Source: Pseudomonadota bacterium
GTDB lineage: Bacteria > Pseudomonadota > Alphaproteobacteria > Caulobacterales > Caulobacteraceae
NCBI GenBank assembly: GCA_023412655.1
Contig: JAEYNH010000128.1
Location: 1 to 6,180, forward strand
DNA length: 6,180 bases
Direction of reading: 5' to 3'
Translations under genes and position numbers: made by a program
The notes under the pieces: model-generated
Told to the model about the DNA's origin: nothing
Database searches by the model: none
What the model saw: the letters and a program-made list of their open reading frames with translations, nothing else
Part shown: one piece after another, positions 1 to 4,647 of the stretch
Numbering within the stretch: position 1 is the first letter of the stretch
How the letters are laid out: each line of letters opens with the position of its first letter

Positions 1-858
1 GCCCAGCAGGGTGTCGTTCCCCGCCCCGCCGGTCAGGCTGTCATTGCCATGGGCGGCGGTCAGCCGCTCGACGATCTCCTCGACGTAGACGATCGTCCCG
101 CCCCCGGCGGTGGCGTCGCTGGGCAGCACCTCGCCATCCCCCAGCAGCAGGTCGTCGCCGTCGCCGCCGTCCAGCACGTCGCTGCCGCCCGTGCCCGCCA
201 GCAGGTTGTTCCCCGCGTCGCCGGTCAGGGTGTCGTTGAAAAGGGTCCCTGACAGGTTCTCGATGCTCGTCAGGGTGACCTTGGCGGTCCCGCCGATGTC
301 CTGCGCGCCCGACGCCGCCAGCGAGACCTGGAAGCCGCTGGTGATGGCGATTCCCGTGAAACCCAGGGTGTCCTCGCCGTCACCGCCGTCGATGGTGTTG
401 TCGCCGCTCATCGCGCTGATGGCGATCAGATCGTCGCCCGCCGCGCCGTCGACGGAATTGTCGCCGCCGTTGGTGACGATGTAGTTGTCCTGCGCGCTGC
501 CGATCAGGGTGTCGTTGAAGCCGTTGCTCCCCGAGACGTGCTCGATGTTGATCAGCACGTCGGTTCCGGCGCCCGTGGCCTCGCCCGTCCCCAGGTTGAC
601 CAGGACCGCCCCCCCGGCGCTGTAGTACGAGACGCGGTCGCCGCCCGCGCCGCCGTCGAGGGTGTCGTTCCCCGGCCCGCCCTCCAGATAGTCGTTGCCG
701 TCATCGCCGCTCAGCGAGTCGTCGCCCGCCTGCCCGCGCAACTCGTCGAGGCCGCCCCCGCCCGCCAGGGTGTCGTTGCCGTCACCCCCGTAGATCGCCT
801 CGTCGTCGTTCGTCCCCACGAACGTGTCGTCGTCCGGCGTGCCAGCAAAATCCGCCAT
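1..858 (-). CDS. RTX (hemolysin-type) calcium-binding repeat protein, N-terminal part, cut by the left window edge
   Basis: The frame is open from an ATG at 858 to the first base of the window, giving 286 residues with no stop, so the C-terminus lies outside. The protein begins MADFAGTPDDDTFVG and is dominated by Gly, Asp and Asn. Nonapeptide repeats of the GGxGxDxLx type are at about residues 22-72 (for example GGDGNDTLAGG, GGPGNDTLDGG), 203-241 (GGDGDDLLLG) and 268-286 (GGAGNDTLLG, at the edge). Between them are the linkers usual in this family, ending in 'INIEHVSGS' (103-111) and 'TSIENLSGT' (198-206). In the family such repeats form parallel beta-rolls that bind Ca2+ outside the cell. There is no Sec signal peptide, which fits type I secretion through a C-terminal signal that cannot be seen here. 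No enzymatic domain is visible, so the substrate or role is unknown. The ribosome site is weak (a G-run and AAGAGA upstream of the ATG). The class is certain, the specific function is not. Confidence 0.93.
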   Translation of the reverse strand, partial: MADFAGTPDDDTFVGTNDDEAIYGGDGNDTLAGGGGLDELRGQAGDDSLSGDDGNDYLEGGPGNDTLDGGAGGDRVSYYSAGGAVLVNLGTGEATGAGTDVLINIEHVSGSNGFNDTLIGSAQDNYIVTNGGDNSVDGAAGDDLIAISAMSGDNTIDGGDGEDTLGFTGIAITSGFQVSLAASGAQDIGGTAKVTLTSIENLSGTLFNDTLTGDAGNNLLAGTGGSDVLDGGDGDDLLLGDGEVLPSDATAGGGTIVYVEEIVERLTAAHGNDSLTGGAGNDTLLG

Positions 859-1006
859 CAGTCTCTTGCCCCCAAGACGAAGCGCCCGTCGGAGCCAGGA
901 CCGGCCGACGCACACGCTTCTTCAGGGCGGACTCGGCCGCCCCGATATTGGAGGCGAAGCTATTCGGGCGGCCCGCGCGCCGCTTCCCCCATTTGGGGGA
1001 GGTGCG
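859..1006. other. Intergenic spacer between the hydrolase stop and the RTX start
   Basis: A 148-bp spacer separates two genes on the minus strand. It must hold the end of the hydrolase transcript and any promoter of the RTX gene. I see a hairpin at the hydrolase end (983-1002). In the middle there is a slightly AT-richer patch (about 945-965, minus strand GAATAGCTTCGCCTCCAATA) that could hold promoter elements, but no convincing -35/-10 pair. No open frame here looks like a gene. Confidence 0.6.
983..1002 (-). terminator. Short G/C hairpin just downstream of the hydrolase gene, possible terminator
   Basis: CTTCCCCC (983-990) pairs with GGGGGAGG (995-1002) around the loop ATTT: eight base pairs including one G-T. 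It begins 4 bp past the hydrolase stop on the minus strand. No T-run follows on that strand (the next bases are GC-rich), so it is not a classic intrinsic terminator. It could instead be a Rho-assisted end, an RNA-stabilising 3' hairpin, or a regulatory element upstream of the RTX gene. Confidence 0.4.
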
Positions 1007-2065
1007 TCAGTTCAACGCTATGTCGTCTAGTCGACGCCTAATGAATTCCGCCGCCAGCAGAATGGACTGCTTGGCCTTGGGAGTATTCATCCGCTCCCAG
1101 ACATGGGTCTCCTCGGCCCACAGCCGCACGGTCAGGTCTCCGCCGGCGTCCCGTACCTTGTCGGCGAGTCGCACGGCGTCGTCGTAAAGTATGTCGCCCC
1201 GGCTGGCGTGGATCAGCATCGGGGGAAATCCGTCGAAGCTCCCGAACAGCGGCGAGGCCACCGGATCGGTGGCCGGGATCCCGTTGAGGTAGAACCTGGC
1301 CACCAGGGCCAGGCTTTCCATGGTGTAGGGCGTCGTCCCCATCAGCGAGGCGGCCGTGACGCTCCAGCTCTGCAGCGACAGGTCCACCCACGGCGAGAGC
1401 AGGACGATCCCTCCGGGCAGGTCCATCCCCCGGGCCTTGGCCTGCTGCAGGGCCGCCAGCAGGATCGCCGCCCCGGCGGACTCGGCCAGCGCCACCACCG
1501 GCTCGTCCGGACACTGCGCCCGGAACCAGCCCCAGGCGGCCACGATGTCCTCCACGGCCGACGGGCAGGGATGCTCGGGCGCCAGCCGATAGCTCGGGGC
1601 GAACACCTGCGCCTCGGCCGTGGCGGCGAACCGGGCCACCAGCTGGGTGATCCGCGGCGAGCGCTCGGCCACGAACGAGCCGCCATGGACGTAGAACACA
1701 TAGCCCCGGGGCTTGCTCTCCCGGGGGGCGAACCACTCCGAGGGCGCCGGCGGCAGGGACAGCACCCCCGGCCCGGCCACCCGCACCGCCTCGGCCTCCA
1801 TCATCGGCAGGATCGGCGCGTCGAACCGCTCGTGCGTCCGCCGCTGGCGTTCCACATAGGCCAGCAGCGCCTCGCGCCCGGCCAGGTCCGCCCGCACCGC
1901 CTGTCGCATGGAGCGGGTCACCGCCCACTGCATGGCCCGGTTGGCGAGCCTTCGCGCCGTCGACGTCAGCGACCGCGCGGCGGCCCCATCCATGTCGAAA
2001 ACTTGCAGCCGGCCAGTGTGCAGCCGTTCAGCAACCGGCTGGTCAATTCCATAAGCAAGGCTCAT
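1007..2065 (-). CDS. Alpha/beta hydrolase of the hormone-sensitive lipase (HSL / acetyl esterase) family
   Basis: Predicted serine carboxyl-ester hydrolase of 352 residues, probably cytoplasmic since no signal peptide is seen. Numbering from the ATG at 2065: the oxyanion-hole motif HGG is at 127-129 (YVHGGSFV), the HSL signature YRLAPEHP at 159-166, the nucleophile elbow AESAG at 194-198 with Ser196, Asp291 in RGDILYDDA, and His321 in EETHVW. The full triad is therefore present, but the first Gly of GxSxG is Ala. About 90 residues of mostly helical, Arg-rich sequence precede the catalytic core, as cap-forming N-termini do in this family. The frame also opens at an ATG at 2101, but that start would overlap the divergent gene's start. 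The ATG at 2065 has a purine-rich GGGGGGAG about 10 nt upstream, so I prefer it. Substrate unknown: short-chain esters or lipid-like esters are typical of the family. The adjacent LuxR-type regulator is a candidate regulator. Confidence 0.88.
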   Translation of the reverse strand: MSLAYGIDQPVAERLHTGRLQVFDMDGAAARSLTSTARRLANRAMQWAVTRSMRQAVRADLAGREALLAYVERQRRTHERFDAPILPMMEAEAVRVAGPGVLSLPPAPSEWFAPRESKPRGYVFYVHGGSFVAERSPRITQLVARFAATAEAQVFAPSYRLAPEHPCPSAVEDIVAAWGWFRAQCPDEPVVALAESAGAAILLAALQQAKARGMDLPGGIVLLSPWVDLSLQSWSVTAASLMGTTPYTMESLALVARFYLNGIPATDPVASPLFGSFDGFPPMLIHASRGDILYDDAVRLADKVRDAGGDLTVRLWAEETHVWERMNTPKAKQSILLAAEFIRRRLDDIALN

Positions 2066-2099
2066 TACTGCCCCAGCTCCCCCCAATTGGAATGAGAGC
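2066..2099. promoter_or_regulatory. Divergent start-to-start region with an 8-bp palindrome, possible operator
   Basis: Only 34 bp separate the chosen hydrolase start from the LuxR-type gene. The perfect palindrome CCAATTGG (2083-2090) lies in it, flanked by GCTC (2076-2079) and GAGC (2096-2099). The flanks form an outer inverted pair whose centre is one base off that of the inner palindrome. The stretch is AT-richer than the surrounding coding sequence. It is too short for two separate promoters, so at least one promoter must overlap a neighbouring coding sequence. A binding site for the adjacent regulator is plausible but unproven. Confidence 0.35.
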
Positions 2100-2477
2100 A
2101 TGAGCGACGAAGACGCTTTCGACCAGAGGCTGGTGAAACCGGCCCAGCATTACGCCACGCTCTATCCCAGCATCACCGCGCGTCTGAAGGCCGCCTTCCA
2201 CTCCGGCAACCCCGCCGCGCGCGAGGCTGCCCGGGCCCTCAGCGCCGCTCTGGAACGCTCCAACCAGGCGCGGGCCCAGCACCTGCGCGACGTCCACCGG
2301 CTCTCGCCGCAGGAGACCCGCATCGTCCTCAACCTGGTGGACGGCGGCTCGGTGGCCAGCTGCGCCGAGCTGCTGGAGGTGGCGGAAAGCACCGTCCGCT
2401 CCCACCTGAAGTCGATCTTCGCCAAGACCGGCGTGCGCCGTCAGGCCGACCTGCGCACCCTGATCCGACCCCGCTAG
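2100..2477 (+). CDS. Small stand-alone LuxR-type (GerE-like) helix-turn-helix regulator
   Basis: A 125-residue protein with a C-terminal LuxR/GerE DNA-binding domain at about 68-123. It starts LSPQETRIVLNLVDGG and has the second and third helices ELLEVAESTVRSHLKSIF and the family-typical KTGVRRQADLRTLI end. The family's 'ST(V)..H...I..K.G...R..L' pattern is clear. The N-terminal 65 residues are short, charged and helical (ALSAALERSNQARAQHL), with no autoinducer-binding, PAS or receiver domain recognisable, so what it senses is unknown. The start ATG at 2100 has only a weak GGA/GAGAG ribosome site. It is divergent from the hydrolase, and its TAG stop shares the bases CTAG with the stop of the convergent oxygenase gene. 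Its likely targets are the divergent hydrolase and itself, by position only. Confidence 0.87.
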   Translation: MSDEDAFDQRLVKPAQHYATLYPSITARLKAAFHSGNPAAREAARALSAALERSNQARAQHLRDVHRLSPQETRIVLNLVDGGSVASCAELLEVAESTVRSHLKSIFAKTGVRRQADLRTLIRPR

Positions 2478-3565
2478 TTCGCCCCGTCCTCGTTGGCCGG
2501 CGCCTTGGCGGCGTTCTCGGCCAGCAGATGGGCGTTCTGCGCCCGGATCTTGGCCGCCGGCTCGTCGTACAGGAACGGCAGGGTGGCGTAGCGCCGGCCG
2601 CGGGTGATGGGCGAGACCTCGTGCAGCATGGAGCACGAGAACACCACCGCCCCGCCGGTGGGCGGCCGGTAGGCGCGGCGGCCATATTCGGGGAAGCAGA
2701 GGTCGCCCCCCTCGAAGTCCTCGGCGTTGAGGTTGATCGAACAGGCGAACCGCCGGTGGGCCGTGCCCGGAGAGTCGTTGTCCCGGTGCGCCCGGAAGTG
2801 GCCGCCCTCCTCGGCGTCGTAGGCCGCCACGATGTAGCGCTCCACCCGGGTCACCTGGAAGGCGAACGCCCGATGGATCTCGGGGGCCAGCCGCTCGCGC
2901 AGCCGCGCCCGGATGCCGCGGATGATGCCCTCGTCCGTGATGATCGCATCCCGCCGGCGCTTGAAGCCGTCGTCCATCACCCCGGTGGTCAGGCCGTTGA
3001 TCTGCCGCATGACGCCCGAGGGCGTGCCGCCGTTGGTCTCGTAATAGGCGATCAGTTGCCGGCAGAAGCTGGGTTCGAACACCCGCGGCACGATCAGCAC
3101 CGGCGCGTGGATCTCCACTCCGGCGTGCAGCTCCGGCGCCGGAAGCTGGGCGACGAGCCCCGTCATCCGCGGAAGGTCCTCGAAACCTCCGGTGGCCAGG
3201 CTCCGCAGAGTGGGATCGGCCACCAGCCAGAAGGCGTTCTCGGCGCCCTCTTCGGTCATCGCCCCGTACAGCCTCGAAACCTCGCCGCTCTCGTCCAGCA
3301 TCCAGCGGATCGCCAGCCGCTCCTCGAGGGCGCCGAACAGCTCGGCGTCCTGGGTGACGGCGAAGACGATGCAGCGGCCGGGGGCGAACAGCTTCTCGTT
3401 GGCCAGCAGGTGGTCGGCCACCGCCCACGCCGCGGCCGGGTCCCGCGGCAGGAAGACCAGCAGCACGAAGCGGCCGCCCACGGCGCCGAAGGCGAAGGTC
3501 GGGTTGCCGTGGGTCCGCGCCTTGAACCAGGGGATCGGCGCGCCGAGCACGCGGGGATAGGCCAT
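2474..3565 (-). CDS. Redoxin-like domain fused to a prolyl-4-hydroxylase-type 2OG-Fe(II) dioxygenase
   Basis: A 363-residue two-domain protein, probably cytoplasmic (no signal peptide or membrane segment). Residues about 5-140 look like an AhpC/TSA-peroxiredoxin fold: 'APIPWFKART', then strand 'GRFVLLVFLPRDP', 'CIVFAVTQD' and 'AFWLVADP'. The peroxidatic Cys expected after the FLPRDP strand is absent; the domain's only Cys is C65, in a later strand. Residues about 150-335 are a P4H-like double-stranded beta-helix. The iron ligands are H260-x-D262 (HFRAHRDND) and H315 (MLHEVSP), with R325 ten residues later as the expected 2-oxoglutarate carboxylate ligand. So the oxygenase half appears catalytically intact and should use O2, Fe(II) and 2OG to hydroxylate a substrate, classically a peptidyl proline. 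The start is secure: AGGAGG lies 6 nt before the ATG. It follows the repeat-protein gene by 10 bp, so that protein is the natural candidate substrate (inference). The stop overlaps that of the convergent LuxR-type gene. Confidence 0.88.
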   Translation of the reverse strand: MAYPRVLGAPIPWFKARTHGNPTFAFGAVGGRFVLLVFLPRDPAAAWAVADHLLANEKLFAPGRCIVFAVTQDAELFGALEERLAIRWMLDESGEVSRLYGAMTEEGAENAFWLVADPTLRSLATGGFEDLPRMTGLVAQLPAPELHAGVEIHAPVLIVPRVFEPSFCRQLIAYYETNGGTPSGVMRQINGLTTGVMDDGFKRRRDAIITDEGIIRGIRARLRERLAPEIHRAFAFQVTRVERYIVAAYDAEEGGHFRAHRDNDSPGTAHRRFACSINLNAEDFEGGDLCFPEYGRRAYRPPTGGAVVFSCSMLHEVSPITRGRRYATLPFLYDEPAAKIRAQNAHLLAENAAKAPANEDGAN

Positions 3566-3571
3566 GGCGCG

Positions 3572-3577
3572 CCTCCT
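3572..3577 (-). promoter_or_regulatory. Consensus Shine-Dalgarno overlapping the upstream gene's stop codon
   Basis: On the minus strand AGGAGG is followed by CGCGCC and then the oxygenase ATG (3565-3563). Two bases of the TAG stop of the repeat-protein gene (3578-3576) are part of the AGGAGG. This arrangement supports translational coupling and fixes the oxygenase start. Confidence 0.85.
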
Positions 3578-4547
3578 AACCGAAGAGGTCGGCGTCCGAG
3601 CCGCCGCCGACGACCACGATGGGTGTCTCGTCGGGCCGCGCCTCCAGGGTCACCGCCGCCCCGCCGGTCTCCCAGCCGGGATTGGGCCAGTTCGGATAGA
3701 TCGCCGGGTGATTCCAAGGCTCCAGGGAGGGGTCCGTCACCACCGGCTGGTCGGGGTCCGGCTCGTAGGGCGCCTCCGGCTCGGGCTGGGGCGCGGCCTC
3801 GGCGGGGCGCTGGTGATAGCCCTCGGCCCGGCCATGGGCCACGTACCAGTACTTGGCGTAGGCCTCGGGCGTATCGCCGCCCACCCGTTCCAGCCAGGCC
3901 TTGGACTTGTGGTCGTTGTCCGGACCGTAGAAGGCCTCATAGAAGCCCCACAGCACGTCCGGCCGCTCGACCAACAGCCGCGCCACATCGATGGCCTCGG
4001 CCGCCGCCTTGTCGGTCTGGGAATAGCCCTCCCAGCGGCCGTGGGTCTCGTACCAGTACTTGGCGTAGGCCTCCGGCGTATCGCCGCCCACGCGCTTCAG
4101 CCAGGCGGTGGAGTTGTGGTCGTTGTCCGGGCCGTGGAATGCCTCGTAGAAGCCGCGCAGCACGTCGGGCCGTTCGGCCAGGATGCGCTCCACCGAGACG
4201 TTGTCCTGCGCCGTCGTCGGGCCCTGGTTGTAGCCCTCGTACCGGCCGTGATGATCGTACCAGTAGCGGGCATAGGCCTCGGGCGTCTCCCCGCCCACCC
4301 GCTCGGCCCAGGCGCGCGAGCCCTTGTCGTTGTTTGGCCCGTGGAAGGCTTCGTAGAAGCCGCGCAGCACGTCCGGCCGCTCCGCGAGGATACGCTCCAC
4401 CGAGATCGTCGCCGGGTCGTCGCCGGTCAGCGCGACGGCGGCTGCGAGGGCCGCAGACGTCAGGGCTTCCTGAGGCAGCAGCACGGCGCCGCCGGCGGCG
4501 GGCTCCGTCGCTTCCTCGTCCGGACCGGGAAAGAAGAACGCTTCCAA
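3576..4547 (-). CDS. Unrecognised protein with three tandem 59-residue repeats and a proline-rich tail
   Basis: I do not recognise this as a named family. Numbering from a TTG at 4547 gives 323 residues. An acidic N-terminus (EAFFFPGPDEEATEP) is followed by an Ala-rich stretch at about 28-41. Three repeats follow at 50-108, 119-177 and 188-246, then a tail (248-309) with 16 prolines in 62 residues and 'EPWNHPAIYPNWPNPGW', and a hydrophobic-then-acidic end 'PIVVVGGGSDADLFG'. The repeats share ERPDVL, GFYEAF, GPxND, AW, RVGG, TPEAYA, YWY, HGR and EGY. The spacing of PDV and G(R)xEGY recalls the '..NPDV...HY...G..EGR' repeats of some bacterial secreted proteins (from memory, unverified). There is no classical signal peptide. 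Start: the frame opens at a TTG at 4604 directly after a TGA. The TTG at 4547 has GGAGAG 8 nt upstream, and the TATAAT at 4615-4620 would place the transcript start at about 4607, so I prefer 4547. There is no in-frame ATG near the N-terminus. It is co-directional with, and coupled to, the 2OG oxygenase. Confidence 0.72.
   Translation of the reverse strand: MEAFFFPGPDEEATEPAAGGAVLLPQEALTSAALAAAVALTGDDPATISVERILAERPDVLRGFYEAFHGPNNDKGSRAWAERVGGETPEAYARYWYDHHGRYEGYNQGPTTAQDNVSVERILAERPDVLRGFYEAFHGPDNDHNSTAWLKRVGGDTPEAYAKYWYETHGRWEGYSQTDKAAAEAIDVARLLVERPDVLWGFYEAFYGPDNDHKSKAWLERVGGDTPEAYAKYWYVAHGRAEGYHQRPAEAAPQPEPEAPYEPDPDQPVVTDPSLEPWNHPAIYPNWPNPGWETGGAAVTLEARPDETPIVVVGGGSDADLFG
3810..3986 (-). 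repeat. Protein repeat unit 3 (59 residues)
   Basis: Third copy in the repeat protein, from VARLLVERPDVLWG to HGRAEGYHQ. It matches copy 2 at 47 of 59 residues and copy 1 at 43 of 59. Differences from copy 2 include R to W after PDVL and H to Y in EAFYGP. Its C-terminal half is closest to copy 2, sharing GPDNDH and VGGDTPEAYAKYWY. Confidence 0.9.
4017..4193 (-). repeat. Protein repeat unit 2 (59 residues)
   Basis: Second copy, from VERILAERPDVLRG to HGRWEGYSQ, followed by a 10-residue spacer (TDKAAAEAID). Its first 22 residues are identical to copy 1, whereas its second half follows copy 3, making it a mosaic of the two neighbours. Confidence 0.9.
4224..4400 (-). repeat. Protein repeat unit 1 (59 residues)
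   Basis: First copy, from VERILAERPDVLRG to HGRYEGYNQ, followed by a 10-residue spacer (GPTTAQDNVS). It matches copy 2 at 47 of 59 residues. Its distinguishing residues are NNDKGSRAWA in the middle and GGE instead of GGD before TPEAYA. The start-to-start period is 69 residues (207 bp). Confidence 0.9.
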
Positions 4548-4558
4548 AAGGGGAACTC

Positions 4559-4577
4559 TCCACGACTGTGCCGTGGA
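4559..4577 (-). promoter_or_regulatory. Small hairpin in the leader of the repeat-protein gene, overlapping its ribosome site
   Basis: On the minus strand TCCACG and CGTGGA form a 6-bp stem around a 7-nt loop. The last three bases of the stem are the GGA of the proposed GGAGAG ribosome site for the TTG at 4547. Folding would partly hide the site. The stem is short, so chance cannot be excluded. Confidence 0.3.
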
Positions 4578-4614
4578 ATTCGACGCCCGGGCCGAAACCC
4601 TCAATCATAAGAAC

Positions 4615-4620
4615 ATTATA
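4615..4620 (-). promoter_or_regulatory. Perfect -10 hexamer TATAAT upstream of the repeat-protein gene
   Basis: TATAAT on the minus strand lies in an AT-rich island (about 4601-4621) within very GC-rich DNA, between kdpE and the repeat gene. A transcript start about 7 bp downstream would fall near 4607. No TTGACA-like -35 is found 16-18 bp upstream, where the terminator-like hairpin sits. It is therefore either an activator-dependent or weak promoter, or the tail of a terminator. Confidence 0.45.
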
Positions 4621-4623
4621 AGG

Positions 4624-4647
4624 GGCCGCCCCCGACCCCTGGCGGCC
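4624..4647 (-). terminator. Hairpin downstream of kdpE, probable end of the kdp transcript
   Basis: GGCCGCC and GGCGGCC form a perfect 7-bp G/C stem around a 10-nt loop, 12 bp after the kdpE stop on the minus strand. The following bases are CCCTTATAATGTTCTTATG, which is AT-rich but not a continuous T-run. Termination is plausible but possibly inefficient, so some read-through into the repeat gene could occur. Confidence 0.5.

Noticed and set aside
1..858. Repeated short DNA motifs (GTGTCGTT...) that might suggest a tandem-repeat or CRISPR-like array
   Set aside because: The spacing is irregular and the motif is the reverse complement of the codons for AsnAspThr in RTX nonapeptides. Protein repeats explain it fully.
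538..1041. A 167-codon plus-strand frame opposite the RTX protein
   Set aside because: It arises from the regular GGxGxDxLx codon pattern read backwards. The minus-strand frame is open over 286 codons with canonical RTX repeats.
1103..2095. A 330-codon plus-strand frame opposite the hydrolase
   Set aside because: His/Gly/Arg-rich translation without motifs, while the minus strand carries a complete HSL catalytic set in the correct order.
2043..3428. A 461-codon minus-strand frame overlapping the oxygenase and the regulator
   Set aside because: It is out of frame with the oxygenase, Arg/Gly/Ala-rich and crosses two well-supported genes. It is typical of spurious frames in high-GC DNA.
3567..3574. 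Palindrome GGCGCGCC upstream of the oxygenase start
   Set aside because: It lies between the strong ribosome site and the ATG and is expected by chance in DNA this GC-rich. There is no further symmetry around it.
3564..4610. A 348-codon plus-strand frame antisense to the repeats, with repeated phrases such as 'EAAQHVRPL'
   Set aside because: The repetition simply mirrors the three repeats on the other strand. Composition and the absence of a ribosome site argue against a real gene.
2528..4621. A 697-codon open frame on the plus strand, antisense to the oxygenase and repeat-protein genes
   Set aside because: It is a shadow of GC-rich coding sequence: the product is an Arg/Pro/Gly-rich string with no domain pattern, while the minus-strand frames encode clear motifs.
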